DNA of 64,000 bases, taken from positions 3,901,600 through 3,965,599 of the forward strand of contig CAJINV010000003.1 in NCBI GenBank assembly GCA_905178155.1, written 5' to 3'. The position numbers and the translations under genes are program-made. Origin of the DNA: Amoebophrya sp. A120 (Eukaryota; Sar; Dinophyceae; Syndiniales; Amoebophryaceae). Of this stretch, positions 12,764-24,186 are shown piece after piece; positions within the stretch are counted from its first letter, which is position 1, and every line of letters begins with the position of its first letter. Below the pieces are notes generated by a model, which searched no databases, was not told the origin of the DNA, and was given only the letters and a program-made list of their open reading frames with translations.

Positions 12764-15454
12764 ATGAAAGTTGTTCTTCTATTTTTCGGCGTGAACGCGG
12801 CTGCCTCGGTAGCTGCGGCCGTTTTAGGGTCGTCCGGCTCCACCTCAGCACCGGGTGCCGCGTCCTCCTCCTCCTCCACTGGAGGGGGCCTCGCGTGGAC
12901 CATTCCAGTGAGGTCCACGTTCCTGGGCAAGAACGATGAAAAGACGATCACAGCCTGGCCGTTTTGCGAGAACTACCCCGTGGAAAAAATTTCTCCGCTC
13001 GACGCCGCTCGCATCTTGGCGGCCTACGCAGCCTACGATCTGCCGTTGGTCGCGCCGCCGGTCGGTTCTTGTCCAGTGGAAGAGAAGCGCGATTTGTTCG
13101 AGTTGCGTTCTCTTCCCTTCACCTGCACCCAGGGCGCCCGGCGTGGCAGCTCCCCGGTCTGGCAGAGCCGCCCAGAGCGCTTGGACACGATTGAGAAGCT
13201 TTTGACCCGATTGGCCGGAGACAAAACGAGCACGCCGGACTCCGTGAATGACGTGAATTTGCGCCGGCTCTACGACGAGTGTTCTCCTTTGCGGCAGGCC
13301 ATGAGCCCGGATCAGGAGCCGTTTTTTTTGCATTGCCCGGGGAAAAACGAGCATGTAAAGGCAAAAAGGTTGCGAACCAGCCAGCTACAGCAGAAGCAGA
13401 AGCCCTACGTGCCTGAAATGTTCGAGTTCTTGTTGGATTTCATCCTGCAAAACGACAACGCCAAGGCGCACGCGGGAAACTTGTTCAAGTTGGAAAACTC
13501 GCGGTATTCGCTGCTGCTCCACGCCTTTGCGCAGGCGCTAGAGAACGAGGACCGAGAGGCGGTGAAAGCGCTACCCGCGGCCGCGCGGGCCGCGGCGACA
13601 GCCGCGTCGGAGGACGACGAGGAAGGTTCCGCGTCCGACAAGGAACAAAGGACTTCCGCAGGAGGCCCGCTGACGCGAGGACTTGTCGCGACGCCGCGGG
13701 TTGCAGCTTCTTCACAGGAAAAATGCAAGAACCTTCCGGACGAACAAGAAAACGGCGCTCAGAATCGCGAAAGTGGTGAGCGAAGTGACAATGATGCGGA
13801 TGGTGATCATGCGACCACCCCCCAAGAGAAGCCGAAAAAGAGCCAGGACTACATCAATGCAATGGAGTTTCTACTGAACAAGTACTACGCAACCAATGAG
13901 CACTTGCAATCCGACTCGCTTGGTGACGAGCTGGTTAACGTGAACGGCGAGGGCGAGTCCACCTTTTTGGAGTACGTGCTCAGCAAGTGCGCGGATCACA
14001 GCACGCAGATGGCCCAATTGAGGGGCGAATTCGAGGAGCAAGACGAGGACGATCTGGAAGAAGACGAGGAAGAATCGCAAAACGGCCTGTCCGACGCGGA
14101 AGCTGAGGCAGGGGCCTCCAAGAAGAACTCGCCAGAAGGAGCCGAGGGCGCCGGGGGCGGCACGAGCAGTACCGCGGATCGTAATCGGGGCGCAGCTGGT
14201 GCGGAAGACAAGAAGGAAGACGAGGAACAACATGGTTTAAACCAGGCGCTATTGGAAGAGAAACCACAGCAGGGGGTTTTGACGAGCAGTCCCACGTGCG
14301 CGTTCCTGATTCCGCAGCTCCTGGTTCGCGGCGCTCGCCTCGTGCCCGGACCGATTCAGCTTGCCGCTGAACAAACCGCGCTGCACGATGTCTTCCCCCT
14401 GTTGCTTCTGAAATTGCAAGGTACTTAAAGTTGCACCTACGGCCGTGTCGGGGATGTTTCTGACTTGCATAAAGAGCACTGCTATTGCTTAGTATCCTGC
14501 TACTGCTCCACCTCCATCAACGTATTGTATAACGATACACAGACGTCCAGGTGGTGGTCACTTTTGAATTTAAACGAAAAAAATTACAATGACAGAGACC
14601 CTTGGCGAAGAAGAGGCCAAAACCGCGATTGAAAAAGCGAATGCATTGCACATCGCAACGAAGAATGACAACCTCAGAGGTAAGTACTGGCTCCTGTGTC
14701 ATCCAACGTATTTCATCACAACTAATTTAGTATCTCACACGCTGATCACTCAAGAGAGTCACACAAGGCAAGCAAAATTTGTATATCGTAAAGTCGCCTT
14801 GCCCTTCCTTGCTTTGAAAAGAAAACCTCCGCTACAGGTATGGCGACCCTCGGCAGATTTGGCATTACTGTGCGCGGGAAAGACAAGGACCGCGAGGGCC
14901 GCACGGCTCTGGAGCTGGTGCAATCGTCGGCCGGTCTCGTGGCGTTGCTGAAGCCGTTGGCCAGTTCGAAAGACAAAAACGGTTCGGCCCAGGACTTTCT
15001 AAAAGATTTTCCACTCACGGTTTTGATGGACAAGAATCCGCAGTTGTTTCTCACCCGCGAGGACGACGGTCCGACGGGGCTGGGCGGTTTCGAGAAAGAC
15101 GACGTCGCGACCTTGTTGGATATCCTGTTGGATTACGTCGTCACGCCCGGCAAGGGAGACGCGCTGCAGGAGATCGAGAAAGTGGCGTACCTGAACCACC
15201 AGTCGCCCGACACGGGTCGCACGGCCGTCTTCAAGGCGGCGATGAATCTGCAATGGGAGCTGTATGACGCCTTGGTGGCGGCGGGCGCCGACGACACGGT
15301 CGCCGATAAGGAGGGCCGGGTGCCGAAAACCTTCATGGAGCAGTACTACAAGGCCAAGGGCTGGCCCTTGAAGTCGGATCCCGAAAAGGAACAGGAAGAC
15401 GAGGAGGAGTCGGAGCAGGAAGAGGAGGACAAGGACGGTACATACTGTAGCTAG
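12764..15454 (+). CDS. Secreted/ER ankyrin-repeat-like protein
   Basis: Exons 12764-14420, 14596-14679 and 14838-15454 keep phase through two GT-AG introns and give 785 aa. The N-terminus MKVVLLFFGVNAAASVAAAV is a classic signal peptide, so entry to the secretory pathway is likely. Residues about 20-220 are a Cys-containing domain (FCENYP, GSCPVEEKRD, DECSPL) that I do not recognise. An acidic low-complexity middle follows (about 270-480). Ankyrin-like motifs appear in exons 2-3 (NALHIATKND; DREGRTALELV; DTGRTAVFKAA with DALVAAGADD). The C-terminus is a Glu-rich tail. The ATG at 12764 was chosen because it directly precedes the signal peptide. In a parasite such a protein could act outside the cell or in the host, but that is inference. 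Confidence 0.8.
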
Positions 15455-16526
15455 AGGCAAATATAATTATGCCGCCAGCTTCCGTGTTCGTTGTGGAAAA
15501 GCAAAAGATCGAAAATCAAAATGAAAAGTCCACGCACAAGTGTGTGAAGGGCAGCGGATGTTGCGCATGTTGTAACGGCGTATTTTTTCATGTTTATTTT
15601 TACATAACGAACAAGAATAAAATTCAAAAACTAAATCAGGCACCGACAGCAACGACAGCGGGGCGGCTGCCTCCAGCCATGGCGGTAGCGAGGAAAGCCG
15701 TGGTGCAGCCGAGCCGGCGCCGGAACGGCGGGGAAGCTTCTTGGGTTTAGGACGAGTGCTGTTTAGCAGCAGCAAGTGAACGCAGAACGGCGCGGGGTCG
15801 AAAAAAGAAGGCGCGCCTTCTATTCGACCCTGCAAAGGAGGTCCATGAGAAACCGCAGAACCGCTGGAACCGTGCTGTCACTACCACACATAAGGAATTG
15901 ATGATTGCATTTCTTCTAATTCGAGAATTAACGAATGAAAATATGATGAACAATGAACAACTTCTTGCTATGAACCTCAACCTATGAATGAAATCCGATG
16001 ACGCCATGCTATCCGATGGTGAACAACTACTGCTTTTCGACCACTTTCACGAAAATTTCGAGTCTGGACCACGACTGGTACATTAACATCCTGAACTCTC
16101 GTGCTTGTCCGAGAGTTGGACACGAATTTGCACTACTTTACCTTGCAGCTTCCGAAAAAAATTCACCTGGCTGTGGTGCAGCTCCAACTCTGAACGCGTG
16201 TGTGTAGTCCGTATGGATGCGTTCCTGCTTCTTTAGGACCCTGCCTCTGTTCGACCGCTCCTGTATTTTCGTCCCCGGCGGATCTTTCTTGTTGTAGACA
16301 CGGAATCGTTCGATGCACTTTTATTTCCGGTGGGCAACTACGAAGCTTCAGTTGGCACCACGCATGCCACAACAATTCCCAGTGTGCATGCATAGTATCA
16401 TAAAAACACGCAGTGTAGATGTAGTTGAGCTTCTAATAGCTTCGTTCAATATGATGCATTTCCATTTCCATTTTTAGCTGGAATCTTTACAGATTGTGCT
16501 TCGTTCATCTCGTTTCTTCAGCCACT
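15455..16526. other. Intergenic spacer
   Basis: Roughly 1.1 kb without a supported gene. The short frames here lack domain signatures. The TTCTTCAG just before the VPS53 start could be an acceptor for a 5'-UTR intron. Confidence 0.5.
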
Positions 16527-19500
16527 ATGTCAGGTACCCTGATCATGAGCTCGGGCGCAGGTCCGCCGGCGCTACAGCATCAAGCCGGTCACCACCCCGC
16601 AGGAGCCGCCGACGTCAACAGTCATCACGAGAATCTGGATCATTTTGACGCTCTCGCGGCGGAAGATTTTGACCCTATCGCGTTCCTGAACAAGCAGTTC
16701 CCCTCGGAGAAGTCCCTGCAGCACGTGGACAAGGTGATGCAACAGCTGGACAAGATTGCGGCGACCATCGATACGGAGCTCCGGCACGCGGTACACGAGC
16801 AGGCACGCACGGGGTTCCGCGCCAAGGAGGACCTGGAGCAGGCTAAGACGGCGATGGGCGACCTGATCACGCGGGTGAAGAACGTGCAGTCCAAAGCCCA
16901 GCAGTCCGAGTCGCTGGTGTTGGAATTCTGTCGGAACATCAAGTTCCTCGACCTGGCGAAGAAGAACTTGACCAACACGGTGACCGGATTCAAGAGGTTT
17001 GTCATGCTCGTGTCCGCTCTCGAGCAGCTGCGCCGGCTTGCCGCGGAACGCGAGTACAAGAAAGCCGCCCAGTTGCTTCACGCTTGCGAGGAGCTTGCGC
17101 AGCACTTTCAGGGCTTGAGCAAGGTGGTGCAGAAAGTGCACGACCTCTTGCGACAAAAGGACTCACTACTGGCGGATCTGCGGGCGCAGATCTTTGAGGA
17201 CTACGACGCGCTACTGGACCCAACCGACGTGGATCTACGTCGCGAGGACATCAAAGCCGCAGCGCACTGTGTGAATGCCATGCCCACAAAGACTGTACGC
17301 CACGAGATTGTCACAAGATTTTGCCTGCGGATTTTGGAGGACTACAAAAAAATCTTCTCGCCCTCGCAGAGTCAGACGGCTCTTGGGGTTGGCGCGCCCG
17401 GTCAACCAGGGGGGGCCGGTGGACCGGGCGGTCAAGCCTCGCAGCAGGAGGAATACTCGGGCCTGGAGCACGTGGAGCGCCGCTATGCATGGCTCCGCCG
17501 CACACTGAAGGAATTCGACGACAAGTATCTCGAGTTCTTCCCTTCTTTCTGGGGCGTACCGTGCTCGCTGTGCGAGCATTTTTGCCACATCACAAGACAA
17601 CACTTGGTGGAGGTGCTCGGCGCTACGCACCACACAGCTGATCCGGAGCTCCTGGTGCGGGTGTTGCGAAAAAGCATAGAGTTTGAGAACGACCTTGCGA
17701 AAAAGTTTGCGGCGTCGGCAGATAAGGACGGTAATAACAGGGAGAGGCAGCTGCAAGCAAGAAGTCCGGGCGGAGAGGTAGGAATCGCATGTAATAGATA
17801 TTTCTGCTCTTATTTATTCAACAGGATGCCGGGCGGGTATCCCCGACAAATTGCGCCGAACATAAACAAAAGATACTGTACGGAAATATGTCAGAAAAAT
17901 CTTACAAACAGAAACCCGTGCGGCACATCTCGGAGTTCGTGACAGAATCCGACCCGGGAGCAGATGCGGATCGGGCCGATCCAAGCCGGGAGCTGCCGAT
18001 GGCCTTCGTGAAGTACGGATTCAGTCCGACGAAGAGGGCACAGCAGGCGTCACCAGAGGACAGTAGCCACCTCCCCCGCTTCCGCGGCATCGTGTCCGAG
18101 TGCTTCGAAGCGTACCTGGGCACGTGGGTAAACTACGAGGCCAGCAACTTGAAAGCCCTGATTCCAGAGCAGGAAGACATGCCCCAAGTCGAAACGGGAA
18201 CGACGGGACCCGCCAGCGCAGAAGAGGATGACGACCTCGGGGACGACGACTCACGCTACGTATCCATTGTTGCAATAGTGCCGCTGCTGATGATGATGTT
18301 GTTTGCGACGTTATTTTCCCCAACATGCCCTCCCCTGAATAACAATAAATCCATCAGGTTTTCCCCTCCGCGCCTGCCCTGTTCGACGCGATGCGGCGGG
18401 TGATGATGAAGTGTGTCTCCTTCAGTATCGACCAGACCTTGTTCGAGATTTTTCTGGTGTTTAAGCAGACCGCGAACCTGTACTGCTCGACAATTCACAA
18501 CCGCGTGAAGAGAATGACGGTGGGCTCGGGCTACGTGATCTCCGACGAGGACCTCAAGATTGCGTGCGCCTGCATTGGCACGTTGGAATACGTGGATCAG
18601 ATGCTGCCCCAACTGTCCGACATTGTCCGGCAACACCTCACCTCAGGAACAAGCACATCGAGCCAGTACCAGAATAAGATCGACTTCGATTCCGAACAAG
18701 AAACGCTGGGCGCGATCACCGCGTCCATTTACGCAGACGTGCTGGTGAACTACCCTCGGATGAGTACCCTGCTCGCCCGCCTCAGCGCCACCATGATGAG
18801 CCACTACGCTCAAAAGTTTTCAAAACGCGGGGCTGGTGGTGCAACAGCGCAGGGAGGATCAGGTGGGGACATTACGACCGCGTTGGGACAGCACCAGCAG
18901 CCACCGTCCGCTGTTGCGTCCTCCAGCGCTGCCTCGTCGTCCGCTGCAGCAGCTAATTCCAGTAGTTCCAGTGGCTCAGCATCAACATCTGCGCCGACCG
19001 TCTCGCCCTTTGTTGCGGAAATTGAGGACATTTTCACATCGCACTGCTCCCTGACCAGCGGGTACTTGTCCAAGTTACACTACAGGTTTTTCTGCGACAA
19101 GCACGCGCAGTGGTTCATTCCGCGCTTCACCCACGAGATTTACAAGTGCCGCGGGGTGTCGAAGCAGGTGGCGCGGCAATTTCTCATGGACGCGGTTGCC
19201 ATCAAGAACGTGCTGCTACAGGTACCCGCCGGAGCGCTGCGTGCGCGCTCCGGGGGTGCATCATCGCAAATCAGCATGCCTACGGCCTACAGCAATTTCG
19301 TTTTGCGGGAGTTTGGTCGCGTGGAGTTCATCTTCAAAGTGTTGTCCGAGGAGGAAGAGGCCGTGCATCGATTGAACCACGGCGTGGACGTAACACAAAA
19401 GGAAATCGACCAGATTCTGATGCTCAAAGAGGGCGCAGCCATGGACGATGAGATGTTCAATCCGGTAGATGGCGGCGATCTGTTGGGCGGGGGCAGTGTC

Positions 19501-19665
19501 GACCCCGCTGCGCGAAACAACCCGTTTAACTTTGTGCAGTCCACATTGCCAAACGTGAATCCCTCGATGAAACAGTTTGCCAGCGACGCACGAAAGCAAG
19601 CTGACACCATGAAGCAGCTCGCTGCCGACGCACGGAAAAAACTCTTCGGAAACATCAAGTTTTGA
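16527..19665 (+). CDS. VPS53: VPS53, GARP/EARP tethering-complex subunit
   Basis: VPS53 is a core subunit of the GARP/EARP complexes that tether endosome-derived vesicles at the trans-Golgi and recycling endosomes. Exons 16527-17777, 17912-18259 and 18358-19665 are joined by phase-0 GT-AG introns and give 968 aa. The N-terminal signature FDPIAFLNKQFPSEKSL matches the family (FDPI.FLN..FP.E.SL), followed by the long helical rod with DLAKKNLTNTVTGFKR. The middle has RRYAWLRRTLKEFDDKY and the exon-2 motif RFRGIVSECFEAYL, both typical. Ser/Ala/Gly low-complexity linkers near residues 290-310 and 600-640 are lineage-specific. No introner is present. The ATG follows a stop-free leader; an in-frame ATG at 16494 is the alternative start. 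Confidence 0.93.
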
Positions 19666-20453
19666 TGAGAGCTTAGTTTTTGAATGAAACATTTTGCGGC
19701 ATGTTACTGCTTAAATTTGCCCTCCTGTGAAGCTGAAGGCAAGTCCTGCTTGCTTTCTACATTCGGAATGCGATGCACGCCAGATTGAATAGTTGTCTCT
19801 TCTATAAATACTTCTCTCTGATTCTGTCTCGTGGATCGGTTTCTGAAAAAGTTCGGGTTTCTCTGCGTCACGAGTTCCGCCGGCTTGCTCGATACTACAA
19901 TCGAAATCGGTTTTGTGCTTGTTTATTTTTCTCAGTTGATCTGGTTGTATTCAATTTCAAAGCGAAAGTGCAAAGTCCGTCGGTGTATTTTTATCATGAC
20001 GTATTCTACATACATCGGATGGCTTTATGTGCGAAGATAGGGGAGGACAAGACCAAGAGTCAGATATCTTTAGATAGAATCTTTCCCAGATGAAGATTCT
20101 GATTTCGTTATTGACAGCCCCTACCCCCATTCGCAAGTGGCTGTCCAAGTTTTAGCGAGACACACCCATTTATTGATCCCCTGACCACAACATGCTGGTC
20201 CTTGTTTATCACCGCCTCGTCTACTTTCAACAAGGAATCCTCGACACTAGATAGTAAATTTGGCACCTTGATGTTACAACTAAACGTCTGCGAGTACCCC
20301 TTCCCCTGCTTCATTTTGGAGCTCTTGCTATTCGAATCGAAAGGTAAAGGAGCAAGTGTCGTTCATGCGTACTAGGAGATAATAGATACAGTACAACTCC
20401 AAGTTGTACGAAGACGAAGAGCATTGGCGTCATCCCTTCCTCAGACCAAGTCG
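19666..20453. other. Spacer with a possible upstream exon
   Basis: An open + frame between a TAG acceptor (about 20152) and a GGTAAAG donor (about 20341) includes PLTTTCWSLFITASS and could be a 5' exon of the next gene. Its phase fits the next CAG acceptor (20444) only if the donor is G|GT-shifted. Competing frames on both strands are also open here, so support is weak. Confidence 0.3.
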
Positions 20454-23400
20454 ATGACGGAGATCCTGGCAGCAGCAAATGGCGGCTCATCCTCTTCTCC
20501 GCCGCTGCCACCGCTCGGACCGGTCGAGAAGCAGCAGTCGGATCCGCCGAAGATTTTTTTTGCCGCGACGCGCCTGCACCGGACGGATGCGAGCGTGGAT
20601 GCAGGGCAGCTTTTGAACAAATTGCGGCGGGTGATCGAGTGCGCCGGCGGTGCGGGCTGCCATGGATTCCTGGTCGCCTACCCTCTGTGGGACGCCTTTC
20701 TCCGCCGGTCCATTGACCGCATTCTGAAGTCCAAGCAGCGGCGCTTTCCGCAGCTGCAACTGCTGGAGCCGGTCCCCGTGCCCTACTGGGGCGCGTTCAC
20801 GCCCGCACTTTCCAACCTGATCGCGGCGGCGCTGGCGAAGAAGGCGGACCTTTTGATGTTCCTCTCCCTGTATCAATTGCAAAAGTGTCTGGGTCTGGAA
20901 GGTTGAAACCTCTGATGCGCATTTCAGAACGCAGAAAAATCTCTCATGCATAGTCAGCAAAAGTTGCCCACTTTCTGTCACCAAAGTCAGGGAATTGTCA
21001 TGCGGGTTCGGCATTGCGAACGCTTGTCGAAGCCTGTGATGCTAGAGCTTCCATGCCAGACCTTCTGTGTCATGCAAAAGCAGCACGATTCTTCCAGACC
21101 CAGACGTTTTTATATTTGATACCCTGGAAATGATCGTTAACGGTTTTTCCGTGGACATTTTGCGCAGCTACCTTTCCGAGACCACGCTCGTGGTTGGGCC
21201 CGAGCTCAAAAACAGCCACTTGTTCGGGCTGGATCACAACCCCGTGTTCGAGCCACCCACAAACCAGAGGACCGAAGTTGTAGATGACAAAGCAGAGCGC
21301 CATAAAAAGAAGCCTTCATTGTCGTCTGCTCCTTCCGAAGATGCTGATGAACACGGCTCGAATAGTTGTACAAGCAAATGGTCGTTTGAGGTGAGCGGGG
21401 CCAACATTCCGTGGAACACCTGCGCAATCTGGGATTTGCAGAAGTTGTCACTCTTCGGCTTTCCCAGCATCGCAGACGGGCACATTCCGGGAGTAGAGAA
21501 GGGGATCGAGGAGGTCGTGGCGATCAACATTGCGCAGTCTTGCCTGACACCGGCGCAGGCCGAGGTGAAGCTGATTCGGCTGCCGGAGAAGGGGACCACG
21601 TTGTTCAACAACAGTCCTGGCACCAGCAACAGAACTGTAGCAGGCCCACCGCAATTGCAGCTCTCGGCGAATTTGTCCGGACAAAATAGACAGGTGTCCG
21701 GTCCTATGGGTCCCGCCACGACGAGTATGAAAACCAAAAGCCCCGTAGCTGGTGCAACTACTACGACACCTTCAAAGGGGCCAGCAAACCCACCAGTTCC
21801 ATCGCTTCCTCCGGGCGAGGAAGTCTTCGCCAGTGAAGAAGGCCGGGCGAGTAGTGCCGGCAATGTCGCAGGCCAGGAGGACGCGATCTGCATTTGGGAC
21901 GTGTTTGGCACCGCGTGGATTGAGCTCATGCGCACGGGAGCATCAAGGACATTGGCGCGGGAAGTGTCACACATGATCGACGAAGCGCAGCACGAGCACT
22001 TCCGCGTCACCGCGGATGATGAGTTTGGGCGGTTGAGTGAGGGGAAGGAGGAGGATTACTCCAATGCCGGCGCGGATGGGGCGGCGGCCAACGCCAACAT
22101 CGGTTTAGCAGCAGGAGTAGGAGAGCTACAACTAGTCGCGGCTACTTCTGCAGCTGATGGCAATAAGAGCTTTTTTGCCAACAGCTCTGCCACTGCGGAG
22201 GATGACAAAGTGATTTCAGCCAGCGGAAAAAACCTGCAGAACATCCCACTAGCGCCTGCTGCGATGGCGGAGATAAACCAGAACAAGACGCTCCTGTCGA
22301 ACAGCGGGATGAACACTTCTAAGTTGATACTAGACGTCAACCTTCGGGAGGGTGACGAGCTTTTACTCGCGCCGAACCTGAAGGTTCTAACCAGCGACGT
22401 GGATCTGGTTCCAGGCGAGAGTCCTACTCTGCAAGTTGCCCTCGGCAACCCCCGCGGCGAGAACAATCCTCGCGAGAGCCCGGCCTCGGACAAAATTAGC
22501 ATTCACACCATCCGCAGCGGATCTCAGGGGGCGCAATCCAAGAACTCGCGGTCTGCTGGTGGAAATATGAACCTGGCTTCATCTGCCGTCGCAAACCAAA
22601 AAATGCTGGGTGCTGCTGCGGAACCGAACAGAAACTCCAAATCGAAGATTCCACAGCACCCTCCAGACGAGCCTCTGGCGCTGGATGGTGCGAGCTTCGA
22701 TCCCGTCGGAATAAGACCGCAGCACGCCGCCGCGGCCGCGGAGTCGACAGAAAATAACTCGGAAGCAGATGAATTCTCTTTCCTGCCAAAGGCCCGTGCG
22801 GGCGGCAGCAAGCCGCATACAGGAATTCTCGCCGGCGGTGGTCCTCCCATGATCGGAGGAATCACGGCAGGCGAAGGGAGCGCTGACGACATGCAAGAAC
22901 AATCCGGCAGCGCCGTGTCTTCCACCGGAGAAGACGACTTCATGTCCTCCGGCGGTGGACAGCAGATCGGGGACCAACAGCCGCATCAATTACTGAACAC
23001 GAAATCGTCCCCACCAGTCGTAGCAGCGAATGGAGCATCTTCTTTCCGAGGTGGAGCAGCAGCGGAGCACCAGCTGCCGCAGCTGCTACAGAAGGTCGCC
23101 AGTAGCGACTCGATCCGCAGCATGGGAGTGGCTTCCAGCGATTCCGAGAGCAGCAGGATCGTTTTCGGTCCCACCACCCGCTCCGCCCATATTGGCGCGA
23201 AGACGAAGGACCGCTCTTTGATGGCACGGGGCGGTGGACCAAACCGCAAGATGCCCGGACCGCTGGTGCGAAGCGAGGGGAGTACGGCGTCCATCGGCTC
23301 CATTTTCACGAAGGAGGAACAGAAAAGCCTCACCAAAGAAGAAAAACACATAAGGAAATGCGCCACCAAAATCTCCCGCGCAAACAGCCAAATGAGACAC

Positions 23401-23460
23401 CTCCAAAACCTACGCCCCGGAATCGTGCAGCACATAGTGCACTCTGTAACAACCTCCTAG
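20454..23460 (+). CDS. Unknown conserved protein with long disordered tail
   Basis: Exons 20454-20870 and 21127-23460 are interrupted by one introner; joined they give 916 aa from the ATG at 20454. The N-terminal 300 residues look folded: FLVAYPLWDAFLRRSIDRIL, KKADLLMFLSLEMIVNGF spanning the introner junction, then IPWNTCAIWDLQKLSLFGF and HIPGVEKGIEEVVAI. I do not recognise the fold with confidence. The remaining 600 residues are low-complexity Ser/Ala/Gly/Asn, ending in a basic KEEKHIRKCATKISRAN segment. The first in-frame ATG follows a CAG acceptor at 20444, so additional 5' exons are possible. Confidence 0.7.
20871..21121. mobile_element. Introner A4
   Basis: The left end is TATCAATTGCAAAAGTGTCT and the right end is the complement of TATCAAATATAAAAACGTCT, both followed by GGGTCTGGAAG. 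The perfect duplication is CCCTG (20866-20870, 21122-21126). Excision joins CTC TCC CTG to GAA ATG ATC in frame. Confidence 0.93.
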
Positions 23461-24186
23461 ATATGACAATTCGAGGAACTGTGACACGATCTTGCCTCAC
23501 TGCTTGTTGACTCTTCTGCTCGACACAAAAACGCAGTGAGTTTTTTGGAAATAAACAAAGTTCCGTGTTCGCAAATCTTGGAAGAAAAGCTGTTATGATC
23601 TCGCTTCGAAGATCATTTCTTTTACCTAGAGTAAAAAACAATTGCCCACATCAGACGGCAGCGATGGCAATACTACCGTTTGGCAGCACGATATTGGGAT
23701 CGCAGTAGCGATCACAGCTCCGTTTGAGATCTTCTCCTTTCACTGGAACACTTTTACAACCGCACTCAGCATTTTGATTCTTTTTCTTTTCCAAAATCGC
23801 TGACGCTTTTCAGGACCCCACCGATCTTTGTTGGTTTCGAAGCGCATTTTTCACTTTTTGTTTTTTCTATAAGCAGCTACAGCATTTCCATTTTATTTCG
23901 TGTAGGAGTACTCATTTATTTTATCAGAAAGCCCCCCCAACCATACCATATTTTGTTTGTTTCCTTCCCTTGAGTTGAATAGAAGCGACCGCAGCATCGC
24001 TGCTTGTAGTTGACTCGTCTAATAGTAATAAATGCTCTTGTTTTTTTCATACATGAAGACTCACACGATCATTCGGCTCCTACTTCCACCTGACCAGGTT
24101 GTGATGTCATACTTGGCAACATATTAAGAAAACCCGACCTTGGCAACATATTAAGAGTGTCGTCGTCCTCTGTGTCATCTGGCAAC
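23461..24186. other. Intergenic spacer
   Basis: T-rich 0.7 kb spacer. A short direct repeat of TTGGCAACATATTAAGA (24112-24128 and 24142-24158) lies just before the next start. No gene is supported. Confidence 0.5.

Noticed and set aside
20108..20314. 68-codon - strand frame upstream of 20454
   Set aside because: A competing + exon is at least as plausible; neither is strong enough to call a gene.
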